Positions 41,761 to 49,129 of a DNA stretch of 64,000 nt are shown here, in pieces (the first letter of the stretch is position 1; each line of letters starts with the position of its first letter). A program made the translations under genes and the position numbers. The stretch spans positions 141,826-205,825 of the forward strand of contig JADLAX010000014.1 of NCBI GenBank assembly GCA_020848035.1, written 5' to 3'. This DNA is from Anaerolineae bacterium (GTDB lineage Bacteria; Chloroflexota; Anaerolineae; Promineifilales; Promineifilaceae). The notes under the pieces were generated by a model. The model saw nothing but the letters and a program-made list of their open reading frames with translations. It had not been told where the DNA came from and did no database searches.

Positions 41761-41797
41761 AAATAAAAACACCTTCCTGGAAGATAAGGAAGGTGTC
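41761..41797 (-). terminator. Riboswitch terminator
   Basis: 9-bp stem ACACCTTCC with GGAAGGTGT followed on the minus strand by TTTTATTT. Its loop side contains CTTATCTT, which can pair with AAGATAAG of the aptamer's 3' P1 strand, giving the antiterminator alternative expected of a SAM riboswitch. Confidence 0.8.
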
Positions 41798-41815
41798 TGA
41801 GTTCAGAACCATCGT

Positions 41816-41934
41816 CTTATCTTTCAGGCGCAGAAGCTGCTTCTGCACTGACGGAATTAGCACCATTTCGCCAGCCGGGGCTGTCGCGGTTGCTGAGGTT
41901 TCATTGGGCCGGTCCCTCAACCTCTCTGGATAAG
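41816..41934 (-). promoter_or_regulatory. SAM-I (S-box) riboswitch
   Basis: Minus strand, 119 nt. P1 is CTTATC at the 5' end and GATAAG at the 3' end; between them are CAGAGAGG, TTGAGGGACCGGCCC, AATGAAACCTCAGCAACC and GGTGCTAATTCC, the conserved S-box core in correct order. A terminator with an alternative pairing follows at 41761-41797. High SAM should stop transcription toward mec, cysO and the genes beyond. cysM lies upstream of it and is not under its control. Confidence 0.9.
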
Positions 41935-42028
41935 ATAGGCAAACGTATTTGATTTTTTACAGCGGTCGCCATCTTAGCAGAACTGGTGGGGAGCGTCAAA
42001 ATTTCAGATTGGACCAATCTATTTGCAG

Positions 42029-42979
42029 CTACCGCCATAATTTATCGCTTAAATATTTAAAACCATTGTCGGGCAAGATGGTCACCACCACGCCTTCGTC
42101 CAGCGTTTTGGCCACGTTCAGACTGGCCACCACGGAAGCGGCCGCCGAGATACCCACAAAAAGCCCTTCGTTTCGCGCCAGGAAGTGGGCCATCGCGTGG
42201 GCCTCTTCGGTGCGGACCGTCACCTGTTCGTCCGCCACGTCTTCGTCGTAGATGCCAGGCTTGAGGGCCGAGGGCATGTGCTTAAGCCCTTCGAGGCCGT
42301 GGAACGGGCTGTCGGGCTGCATGGCAATGGCCTGGATGTTCGGGTTGAACTGCTTCAGGCGGCGCGTGGTGCCGGTGAAGGTGCCGCTGGTGCCCAAACC
42401 CGCCACGAAGTGGGTGATTTGCCCCTGCGTCTGCTGCCAGATTTCCGGCGCGGTACTTTTGGTGTGCGCCTGCCAGTTGGCCGAATTGTTGTACTGGTTG
42501 GCGTAATACAGGCTCGGATCAGCGGCGGCCAGTTCACGGGCAACCACAATCGCCCCATCGGAGCCTTCCAGCGGATCGGTGAGGATGAGTTCCGCACCGT
42601 ACGCTTTGAGGATGGTGATGCGTTCTGGGCTGGCGTTGCTGGGCAGGGTGAGCTTGACGTGGTAACCACGGGCGGCCCCCAACATGGCATAGGCGATGCC
42701 CATATTGCCGGAGGTGGAGTCCAGCAAGGTCATGCCAGGTTGGAGCTGGCCATTGGCCTCGGCAGTGCGGATGATGTTGAGGGCGGCGCGATCTTTGACA
42801 GAGCCGCTGGGGTTGAACCATTCCGCCTTGGCGTAGATGGCGACGGTGTCGGGGATGTGGTGGGCAACGGCCGTATTCCTTAACCGGATCAGCGGCGTGT
42901 TCCCAACCTGGGCTTCTAAACTGTTGGCAGGGGCTGTGGCAATTGGGTGAAGACGTGTGTTTTCGATTGTTGACAACAT
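42029..42979 (-). CDS. cysM: Cysteine synthase, CysM type
   Basis: 316 residues. PLP enzyme of the cysteine-synthase family: VGNTPLIRLRN, the PLP Lys62 in NPSGSVKDRAALNI, the DSTSGNMGIAYAM phosphate loop (other members have TSGNTG), and LGTSGTFTGTTRRLK. The M in SGNMGIA and the neighbouring cysO/mec/moeZ genes fit CysM that takes O-phosphoserine or O-acetylserine and the carrier's thiocarboxylate. Start at 42979 with CAGGAAACACCTACAATT upstream; the SAM riboswitch lies just downstream of the stop, so cysM is transcribed independently. Confidence 0.9.
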   Translation of the reverse strand: MLSTIENTRLHPIATAPANSLEAQVGNTPLIRLRNTAVAHHIPDTVAIYAKAEWFNPSGSVKDRAALNIIRTAEANGQLQPGMTLLDSTSGNMGIAYAMLGAARGYHVKLTLPSNASPERITILKAYGAELILTDPLEGSDGAIVVARELAAADPSLYYANQYNNSANWQAHTKSTAPEIWQQTQGQITHFVAGLGTSGTFTGTTRRLKQFNPNIQAIAMQPDSPFHGLEGLKHMPSALKPGIYDEDVADEQVTVRTEEAHAMAHFLARNEGLFVGISAAASVVASLNVAKTLDEGVVVTILPDNGFKYLSDKLWR

Positions 42980-43245
42980 AATTGTAGGTGTTTCCTGAGA
43001 TTGTTTTCTAGACACGGGCAGCATTGATGCGCTACCCAACAAAAAACGGTCGCAGCTATTCGCTGGCGAGAACAACAAGGAGAGCCAACCAGGCTCGCTG
43101 TTGCTTCGCGAGAGCAGCCACCACCGTTCGTGCGTCCTCAAGTGAACGCTTTTTAGAAAACCGTCTCAGGTTTCTGAACGATGGTTACCACCCTCGCTCA
43201 ATACACCTGCAATATTGTCCAATCATTTTGATCACACTTTTTTAG
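42980..43245 (-). promoter_or_regulatory. Structured leader upstream of cysM
   Basis: On the minus strand, GCGAGGGTGGTAACCATCG can pair imperfectly (about 16 of 22 positions) with CGGTGGTGGCTGCTCTCGC some 90 nt later. GGGTGGTAACC recalls a T-box sequence, but I could not place a specifier loop or terminator. It may be a regulatory RNA for cysM or simply a palindromic element. No gene. Confidence 0.35.
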
Positions 43246-43246
43246 A

Positions 43247-43305
43247 GACCTGACAGGTTTTATGAAAACACACAATGGTTCCATTTTAGGAAAACCTGTC
43301 AGGTC
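43247..43305. repeat. 15-bp inverted repeat, CCTGACAGG word
   Basis: GACCTGACAGGTTTT and AAAACCTGTCAGGTC flank a 29-nt centre. Perfect arms with an inner palindrome; the word is a familiar dispersed repeat in bacterial genomes. The 43306-43489 stretch holds only an ACGGCCGT copy and no gene. Confidence 0.7.
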
Positions 43306-43489
43306 TGCGTAGGCTTTGGGTTTGTTGTTGAATCAGGTGCGAGTATAGCAAAGTGAAAACGGCCGTCAAGTTAGAAAATGATAAACGGACTCGCGTCAAC
43401 TTTTCACGCACGGTTATTTGATGGGTTGGGGCGGGGGATTCTTACTTTTGAGTGAAAAGTGAAGGGTCTTCAGGATTTCATGGGGTCTG

Positions 43490-43546
43490 GCGTGAAACGT
43501 GAAACGTGATCAGAGAGGCATCACGTTTCACGTTTCACGCATCACG
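43490..43546. repeat. Heptad palindrome, GTGAAAC word
   Basis: GGCGTGAAACGTGAAACGTG then CATCACGTTTCACGTTTCAC and GCATCACG. Downstream of the lysoplasmalogenase-like gene. Confidence 0.85.
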
Positions 43547-43589
43547 GGCTGTAAACCCCCTGAATTCCCAAAGAGCCAAAGTGAAAAGT

Positions 43590-44327
43590 TTAGGTTTGTA
43601 GGAGGGCAACGGCCGTTGCTGCGCTGTACACAATCAACATCTGCCCCGGCCCGTAGGTGAGCCAGATGACGTCGCCGATGAGGAAGAAGCTGAGGTCGTT
43701 GAACAGCTGGGCCGCCAGGATGAGATCGCTGATGAGGAACAGCGCCGCGCCGACGGCCAGCCAGGTAAACTGCCCCTGCTGAATTGCCAATCCGGTGGCC
43801 ATGCCCGCCGTGCTGGCCAGCAGCAGGGCGTAGGGCAGCGCGGCGTAGTGCAGCGTGGTCGGCTGCTGGCCGCGATATACCACAAAGTACCAGGCCGCCG
43901 CGCCAATGATCCACCAGACCACCAGGCTGCCCCAGCGCGCCGACCCGTCGGTTAAACCCATCTGGCTGGCAAAACGCCAGATGCCAATGATGTAGGCCAC
44001 ATGCCCCAAGCCGAACGTGGCCATGCCGCCCAAGACGTTCCGCCCGCCGGGCATCATGCCCGCCATGAACAGGTCGCCCATAAAGCCAAAGGTCATGCCG
44101 ATGGCCAGCCAGAGCACAAAGCCGTTGGCCGCGTTTTGGCGGGTGAGCAAGAACCAGCTCCACGCCGCCAGCACCAGCACGGCCGAAGAGGCGAGCCGGG
44201 TCCATTTGGGCATACGCTGGCTGGCGTCGGCCGGACCTAAAATGAAGCCGCCAAACAGCAAAACAGCCCACAAAATCAGGAGGGCAATTAACCAGTAACG
44301 AGAGGAAGTTGGCAGAAAATCAAACAT
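43590..44327 (-). CDS. YhhN/TMEM86-family membrane protein (lysoplasmalogenase-like)
   Basis: 245 residues with about eight hydrophobic segments. The motif GMTFGFMGDLFMAG (with the acidic 'GDLFM'), FGLGHVAYIIGI and LFLISDLILAAQLF are characteristic of the YhhN family, in which TMEM86 hydrolyses lysoplasmalogen. Bacterial substrates are uncertain. Leaderless: TACAAT at 44334-44339 is 6 nt before the ATG. Single-gene unit. Confidence 0.82.
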   Translation of the reverse strand: MFDFLPTSSRYWLIALLILWAVLLFGGFILGPADASQRMPKWTRLASSAVLVLAAWSWFLLTRQNAANGFVLWLAIGMTFGFMGDLFMAGMMPGGRNVLGGMATFGLGHVAYIIGIWRFASQMGLTDGSARWGSLVVWWIIGAAAWYFVVYRGQQPTTLHYAALPYALLLASTAGMATGLAIQQGQFTWLAVGAALFLISDLILAAQLFNDLSFFLIGDVIWLTYGPGQMLIVYSAATAVALLQT

Positions 44328-44333
44328 GCGGGA

Positions 44334-44339
44334 ATTGTA
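44334..44339 (-). promoter_or_regulatory. -10 box of the YhhN gene, leaderless
   Basis: Minus strand TACAAT, 6 nt, then ATG. No Shine-Dalgarno sequence. Confidence 0.55.
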
Positions 44340-44369
44340 CCGGGGAACGGCCGTTATGCTAAATTTTCA

Positions 44370-44453
44370 TCACGAATTTGACGAATGGACGAATGAGACG
44401 AATGATTTGTTGGCAAAATTCGTACCATTGGTTGATTCGTGTGATTCGTGATT
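44370..44453. repeat. Heptad palindrome, GACGAAT word
   Basis: TTTGACGAATGGACGAATGA and GACGAATGATT are followed by AAAATTCGTACC, GATTCGTGTGATTCGTGATT. The same word occurs at 56.6-56.8 kb. It lies just ahead of the sigma-factor gene. Confidence 0.8.
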
Positions 44454-44507
44454 TGTTTTTTGCAACTTTTAGGCGGGTTTCCGGTACACTCTGGCAGGAA
44501 GCAAACG

Positions 44508-45086
44508 ATGACGCACACAGACGAGCAGCGGCTGCTGCACCAGGCCAGGCAGGGAGACGAAACCAGCGCCGCCGCGTATGGCGAATTGGTGCGTCGGTAC
44601 CAAACGGCCGTCTTCAACACCGCGTATCGTTTGCTGGGGCGGCGGGTCGAGGCCGAGGATGCGGCGCAAGAGGCGTTTTTGCGAGCATACCAGGCATTGG
44701 ACCGATTTGATATGGAACGGCCGTTTGCCCCCTGGATCAAGCGCATCACCACCAACCTGTGCCTGAACTGGCTGGAGAGCGACCGGGTAAAGCCCCAGCT
44801 GCTGGCCGCCGAGCTGGGCCGCGACGACGAGCCAGTGAGCATGGACGATTGGGCCCAGACAGCCCTCTCGCCCGAGCAGACGCTGGTGCGCCAGGAGCAG
44901 GCCACCCGGCTGCACGAAGCGATCTGGGCGCTGCCGCCCCACTTTCGCGCCGCCATCGAGCTGCGCCACTTCCAGGAATTGAGCTACGAAGAAATGGCCG
45001 AGGTGCTGGAACGGCCGCTCAGCAGCGTCAAAAGCGATTTGTTCCGGGCACGGAAGCTGTTGGCGGAGAAGATGGGAGAAATGTGA
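44508..45086 (+). CDS. ECF-family RNA polymerase sigma factor
   Basis: 192 residues. Region 2: VFNTAYRLLGRRVEAEDAAQ, FLRAYQALDRFDMERPFAPW, IKRITTNLCLNWL; region 4: LPPHFRAAIELRHFQELSYE and LSSVKSDLFRARKLLAEKM. The start at 44508 has CAGGAAGCAAACG upstream. It is followed, after a 100-bp direct heptad array, by a membrane anti-sigma-like gene and a small membrane protein, so it forms an envelope-stress-type operon. Confidence 0.9.
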   Translation: MTHTDEQRLLHQARQGDETSAAAYGELVRRYQTAVFNTAYRLLGRRVEAEDAAQEAFLRAYQALDRFDMERPFAPWIKRITTNLCLNWLESDRVKPQLLAAELGRDDEPVSMDDWAQTALSPEQTLVRQEQATRLHEAIWALPPHFRAAIELRHFQELSYEEMAEVLERPLSSVKSDLFRARKLLAEKMGEM

Positions 45087-45187
45087 GCAAGTTTGCAAGT
45101 TGCAAGTGGGCAAGTTTGCAAGTGGGCAAGTTTGCAAGTTGCAAGTGGGCAAGTTGCAAGTGGGCAAGTTTGCAAGTGAGCAAGTGC
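45087..45187. repeat. Direct heptad array, GCAAGTT/GGCAAGT word
   Basis: Begins right after the sigma stop: AGCAAGTTTGCAAGTTGCAA and about ten further units of 7-10 nt (GTGGGCAAGT, TTGCAAGT), all in one orientation. The inverted half is nearly missing, with only CACTTGAATAC later. The sigma and anti-sigma genes are therefore separated by about 170 nt, unusual for such pairs. Confidence 0.85.
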
Positions 45188-45255
45188 TTGGGGGGCTCAG
45201 GGGCACAGATAAACTTGACACTTGAATACTTAAAAACCTGAACACAAAAAAGATT

Positions 45256-45825
45256 ATGGACAAATTTAACGACGAGCTACTGCAAGAATATTTAGACGGC
45301 ACGCTGGATGATGAGACCCGGCGGGCGGTGGAAGCACATCTGGCCCGTTCACCGGAGGCGCGGGCGCAGCTGGCCGAGCTACAAGCGCTGTTTGCCAGCC
45401 TGGAAGCGCTGCCGGAGCTGCCGCTCACCACCGATTTGTCGGTGGCGGTGGTGACGGCGATTGGGCGGGAAACGGCCGCTTCGACTACGCTCAGTGCAGG
45501 CGTGGCCCGTCCGCTGCCGCGCTGGGTGTGGGGGCTGCTGCTGGGCCAGGTGGCCGTGGCGGTGCTGCTGCTGGGCCGTGTCTGGTCCGCATTGGTGGAT
45601 TGGTGGGGCACCGGCCAGGCCATTGCCACGGATTGGCTGGCCACGGTTCAGATGAGTTTGCTTGGCTGGGTGAATGAATTTTGGCTGGGGGTAACGGCCG
45701 TCTGGCAGCAACCCACTTTGCCAACGTTGTCGATTGATTTGCCCACGGCGCAGTGGGCGCTGCTGTTTGGCCTGGCGCTGGTGGTCTGGCTGGCGGGCAA
45801 CCGTCTGCTGTTTGTGAATGACTGA
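45256..45825 (+). CDS. Anti-sigma factor-like membrane protein
   Basis: 189 residues. The N-terminal part, LLQEYLDGTLDDETRRAVEAH, LARSPEARAQLAELQALFAS, has the fold of the anti-sigma domain, but the zinc ligands (His-x3-Cys-x2-Cys) are absent. Three hydrophobic stretches follow (about 90-112, 130-150, 165-185). It probably holds the upstream sigma factor at the membrane. The linker ASTTLSAG is encoded by a dispersed repeat (TTCGACTACGCTCAGTGCAG). Possible ribosome sites are weak. Confidence 0.7.
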   Translation: MDKFNDELLQEYLDGTLDDETRRAVEAHLARSPEARAQLAELQALFASLEALPELPLTTDLSVAVVTAIGRETAASTTLSAGVARPLPRWVWGLLLGQVAVAVLLLGRVWSALVDWWGTGQAIATDWLATVQMSLLGWVNEFWLGVTAVWQQPTLPTLSIDLPTAQWALLFGLALVVWLAGNRLLFVND

Positions 45826-45891
45826 TTACCCCCACACCGCCGAGGGCTAAAGCCCCCGGCTAGTTGTGAAAGCCCCGCTGGGGCTAAAAAC

Positions 45892-45930
45892 TGATTACCG
45901 ATTACGAAATACCGTTTACCAAACACCGTC
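45892..45930. repeat. Partial heptad repeat, GATTACC word
   Basis: CTGATTACCGATTACGAAAT then ACCGTTTACCAAACACCG in one orientation, just before the next gene. Preceded at 45838-45885 by two hairpin words (CCGAGGGCTAAAGCCCCCGG; AGCCCCGCTGGGGCT). Confidence 0.65.
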
Positions 45931-45945
45931 CCACGGGAGGTTCAC

Positions 45946-46446
45946 ATGGCTGAAGGATTACAACTCACAATTATCATTTTGTTTAGCTGGGGCACGCTGG
46001 CGGCGCTGTTGGTGCTGCTGCCTGCCCTGCTGCCGGGGCGCGTGGCGCGGGCGCAGCAGGTGGCGCAAAATAGTCCGGGGCGGTCGTTGGTGATTGGGCT
46101 GGTGAACCTTCTCTTTTTTAGTTTGGTAGCCATCATTTTTGCCCAGGGCGGCGACGTGGGTGGTCTGATTGCCCTCATCATTTTGCTGGCGCTGGCGGCG
46201 ATTACGGCCGTTGGCCTTTCCGCCATCAACCAGATTGTGCAAAGCCGCCTGTATCCCCAAGATGACGGGGTGAAGGTGGGGTTGAAAACGGCCGTGCTGC
46301 TTATCGCCGGGGGATTGGTGCCACTGCTGGGTTGGCTGGTCGTTGCGCCCATCCTGCTGCTGGTTGGCCTGGGCGCGGGCATCATCGCCCTGGTACGGCG
46401 CAAAAGCAGCGCCACACCCCACGAAAGTAGCACCTCGTTTAGCTAG
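45946..46446 (+). CDS. Membrane protein of unknown function (four TM segments)
   Basis: 166 residues with hydrophobic segments at about 5-30, 45-68, 72-95 and 112-150; a basic tail (ALVRRKSSATPHESSTSFS) follows. No family assigned. Third gene of the sigma/anti-sigma operon; the repeat before it separates it by about 120 nt. GGGAGGTTCAC precedes the ATG. Its TAG overlaps the stop of the convergent lipoprotein gene by 4 nt. Confidence 0.65.
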   Translation: MAEGLQLTIIILFSWGTLAALLVLLPALLPGRVARAQQVAQNSPGRSLVIGLVNLLFFSLVAIIFAQGGDVGGLIALIILLALAAITAVGLSAINQIVQSRLYPQDDGVKVGLKTAVLLIAGGLVPLLGWLVVAPILLLVGLGAGIIALVRRKSSATPHESSTSFS

Positions 46447-47198
46447 GGCGATCGCAGCGAATTGATCGCCTGATTCAACAGGCCAATCGGTTGATCCAGT
46501 GCCGGGTACAAAATACTGTGCTGATTACTGTCAATAATGCGTCGCGAAACGCCGCTGGCTAAATCAGTGCGGCAAATTTCCACCCAGGGTGCCATCAGGT
46601 TAATCACGGTATCCGTGGCCGATCGATAAATTGGATATGCAGTTTGCACGGTTGGTGATTCGGTCGAAACATCAAGCGTGAGCACGTTGGCAATGCCTTC
46701 GTAAGAAGAAACAATTGCCCCGCAGTCTGACGGTAGATCCGTATAGTGGTTTTCCCACTCTAGCTTCCTTGGCCTTAAAGAACCACGAAAAATGTCAATT
46801 CGCGTCAGCTCGTCCTGGATTTTGGCAGCCAGCTGTTCGCTGACATTCACTACTGGCGCACTGGTCGGGGCGGGCTGGCTGCTTGTCGTGGCGGCGGCAG
46901 TTGGCTCAACTGTTTCCGTGGCGGTCGGTAATTCGGTAGCCGTGGGCGGGGGCGTGTAGGTTGGGTAAGGTGTGTAGGTGGGCAGGGGTGTTTGGCTGGG
47001 AACGGCCGTAAACGTCGCCTGCGGTGTGTAGGTGGGTAATGGCGGCAGGGTTGCCTGGGGCGCTTGCGTCGGAATGGCGGCCACCGTTTCGGCTACCAGC
47101 GCCTCAACGGTTGCCAGCTGATCGGCTTCTGAGGGGCCGCAAGCAGACAATAAAGACACAACGATCACAAACAAAGAGAAACGCAAAGTCATTTTCAT
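46443..47198 (-). CDS. Lipoprotein with Tyr-Thr-Pro repeat linker
   Basis: 251 residues. Signal MKMTLRFSLFVIVVSLLSAC with the lipid Cys at residue 20. A heptad-like linker with repeated (P)TYTP units (LPTYTPQATFTAVPSQTPLP, TYTPYPTYTPPPTATE) runs to about 125, then a small domain (SEQLAAKIQDELTRIDIFRG; SDCGAIVSSYEGIANVLTLD; YPALDQPIGLLNQAINSLRS). The domain is unrecognised. Ribosome site TTGGAGTCACCC. Confidence 0.75.
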   Translation of the reverse strand: MKMTLRFSLFVIVVSLLSACGPSEADQLATVEALVAETVAAIPTQAPQATLPPLPTYTPQATFTAVPSQTPLPTYTPYPTYTPPPTATELPTATETVEPTAAATTSSQPAPTSAPVVNVSEQLAAKIQDELTRIDIFRGSLRPRKLEWENHYTDLPSDCGAIVSSYEGIANVLTLDVSTESPTVQTAYPIYRSATDTVINLMAPWVEICRTDLASGVSRRIIDSNQHSILYPALDQPIGLLNQAINSLRSP

Positions 47199-47269
47199 GG
47201 GTGACTCCAAAACCAGCTTGGCCGCAAAAGGATGTGCCAATTATCACTGATTTTATGGGGCCAACAAGA

Positions 47270-48052
47270 TCAATTTTGCGTGTGGAAATAAGCCTCGTAA
47301 CTGCCAGTTGAACGGTAACCCAACCGCTCAGCCAGCCGGACAGATTCTGGATTGGCGGCGTCCCAGTTGGGATGCAGACCGCGCGCCAGGCAGGCCAACA
47401 GTAAATGGGCCGCAACGGCCGTTGCCACTCCCTGCCGCCGGTGCGCCTCATCCACAAAAATGCTCACCTCGATGCCCTGGCTGCACACCAGCGAGGAGTA
47501 GGCAATGCCCACCGGCTGAGCATCTGCCAGCGCCACAAAACCCAGGCCGCGTGCCGCAAAGTCATCAGCTGAGTCGAAGTCGGCGAGATCGAAGTAGAGC
47601 GTGCCCGCCGTGCTCATCTGATCCGCCAGGGCGGCGTCTAGCGCCACAATTTCGCCATGAAACGAACCGCCGTTCAGCTGCTGATTCAGGTGGCTGGGCG
47701 ACAATGAATCAGACGAGAAGCTGTACCGCGTGTTGGTTTGCCGGGCGTCGCCAAACTGCTGGCGGGCCAGCGCCGCCCAGCCGTCGCTGGAGGGCATGAG
47801 CAGGTTGTAGCGGGGGAAGTTGGCCATTAGGGTGTGAGAGTGGGGGGAGACGGCCGTTCCCGCAAAATAGTGAAACGGCCCAATCACCACATGGTAAATG
47901 CTTGGCTGCGCGAGATCATCCACAAACGCCTGGCCCATTTGCCCCTCCACCACACACGCAATCGACATGTCCACCCGCGGCACATCCCGAAAAGCGTGGG
48001 CAATCTTTAGACGGTTAATTTTGGTGAGCTCCAATTCATAGCACATTTGCAT
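47270..48052 (-). CDS. GNAT-family acetyltransferase
   Basis: 260 residues. The C-terminal half holds the GNAT core: GLGFVALADAQPVGIAYSSL, IEVSIFVDEAHRRQGVATAV (acetyl-CoA-binding R/Q-x-x-G-x-A) and GLHPNWDAANPESVRLAERL, ending GYRSTGSYEAYF. The HPNWDAANxxS segment is typical of the GNAT_acetyltr_2 group. The N-terminal domain may set specificity. Substrate unknown. An AGGAGAAAATGC site precedes the start. Confidence 0.82.
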   Translation of the reverse strand: MQMCYELELTKINRLKIAHAFRDVPRVDMSIACVVEGQMGQAFVDDLAQPSIYHVVIGPFHYFAGTAVSPHSHTLMANFPRYNLLMPSSDGWAALARQQFGDARQTNTRYSFSSDSLSPSHLNQQLNGGSFHGEIVALDAALADQMSTAGTLYFDLADFDSADDFAARGLGFVALADAQPVGIAYSSLVCSQGIEVSIFVDEAHRRQGVATAVAAHLLLACLARGLHPNWDAANPESVRLAERLGYRSTGSYEAYFHTQN

Positions 48053-48183
48053 TTTCTCCTAACCTGAACCAATCGGTTGTTATCAACAGATTGCGCAGAT
48101 TAACCAGATTTTTTAATCCTTTCAATCTGCGAAATCTTTGATGATGTTCTGGCGCTTAACACAAGAAAGTCCCTGGCAGGGAA

Positions 48184-48756
48184 CTAATTGGACAGGCGGC
48201 GGTAAATGCCGCCGCTGCGGGTCATCAGGTTGTGCTCGATGAGGGAGCGGCGCAGCGTAGCCACGTCTTCGTGAAAGTCGAGCAGGATGAAGTTGACCTC
48301 TTTTTCGGTGTATTCCCGCTCTGGTTCAAACTCCTGCACGATGAGGTCCAGGATGACTTGAAGCTTTTTGAGCTGCGCCGGTAAGCGCACCACCCGCCCC
48401 TGCTTCACAAACGCCTTGAGCACTTTTTGCTTGTAGGCGTCGGTCTCCACCTCGTCGGTCAGGCTGGGCTGCGGCAGGCGAATCACCTCGCCCAGCGGCT
48501 TCTTGAGCACGTCCCCCACCAGCGAATACATCTGGTAATACTGGTCCTTGGTAGACGTGAGCAGCCCGGCTTCGGCCAGCTTGCTGAGATGGTGCGACAC
48601 GGTGGCCGGTTTGAGGTTCAAAATCGCCGCCAGCTCTTCGCCGTGGCGCGGCTTTTGCTGGATGAGGTTCAGCATGAGCAGCCTTGCCGGATGGCCCAAC
48701 GCTTTAAACAGCTGGGCGCGTTCTTCGAGGTTAAATTCGGCCGTTGTTTTACTCAT
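48184..48756 (-). CDS. ArsR-family regulator with C-terminal DUF2087
   Basis: 190 residues. The HTH, FKALGHPARLLMLNLIQQKP then LKPATVSHHLSKLAEAGLLT, is of ArsR type, and the C-terminal part, VRLPAQLKKLQVILDLIVQE with EYTEKEVNFILLDFHEDVAT, is DUF2087, which is common in Gram-positive and Chloroflexota regulators. It lacks the metal-binding cysteines of classic ArsR. Overlaps the upstream 83-aa gene by 8 nt. The 24-bp dyad at 49011-49034 is a plausible operator for autoregulation. Confidence 0.85.
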   Translation of the reverse strand: MSKTTAEFNLEERAQLFKALGHPARLLMLNLIQQKPRHGEELAAILNLKPATVSHHLSKLAEAGLLTSTKDQYYQMYSLVGDVLKKPLGEVIRLPQPSLTDEVETDAYKQKVLKAFVKQGRVVRLPAQLKKLQVILDLIVQEFEPEREYTEKEVNFILLDFHEDVATLRRSLIEHNLMTRSGGIYRRLSN

Positions 48757-49000
48757 TGTTCCAGCTCCGTTTGCCCGTAGCGCGCAGGTACACCATGTCA
48801 AAAATGCCCCTGGCGTGCTGAATGCTGCTCAGCTTGATTTGTTCCTTGACCATCGTTTCTCGATCGTTCATCGCTTTGCGCAGCTCAATCTCATTGTTAG
48901 CGTGGCTCTCGATGGTGTGAATGATCATGTGAAACGCCTTGGCGATTTTGTCTGCCTCTGACAAATCCGAAGCAAATATTTCTTCATATTCTTTGTTCAT
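48749..49000 (-). CDS. Small hypothetical protein (83 aa) in the ArsR operon
   Basis: MNKEYEEIFASDLSEADKIA, AFHMIIHTIESHANNEIELR, then a basic end YLRATGKRSWNNE. All-helical, probably an anti-repressor, partner or sensor of the downstream ArsR protein. No family known. It is the first gene of the operon; the 8-nt overlap suggests translational coupling. Confidence 0.65.
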   Translation of the reverse strand: MNKEYEEIFASDLSEADKIAKAFHMIIHTIESHANNEIELRKAMNDRETMVKEQIKLSSIQHARGIFDMVYLRATGKRSWNNE

Positions 49001-49010
49001 ACCCGCCTCT

Positions 49011-49054
49011 TTGATTCGTACAAATCCGAATCAACTTTGCTAATTATGATTATA
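49011..49054 (-). promoter_or_regulatory. Operator dyad and -10 box of the ArsR operon
   Basis: TTGATTCG-8 nt-CGAATCAA at 49011-49034, and a minus-strand TATAAT at 49049-49054. The dyad lies just downstream of the predicted start point, so a bound repressor would block elongation or initiation. Confidence 0.6.
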
Positions 49055-49129
49055 TATCTATCAAATCAGAATAATACAATCCACTTACAGACTTGTCAAA
49101 TAGAAAGTGTTGTGTCATTGAAAATCCCG

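Noticed and set aside
41720..41920. 66-residue minus-strand open frame
   Set aside because: Coincides with the SAM riboswitch aptamer and its terminator.
43090..43200. T-box riboswitch before cysM
   Set aside because: GGGTGGTAACC recalls the T-box, but no specifier loop, stem I or terminator could be assigned; kept only as an unassigned structured leader.
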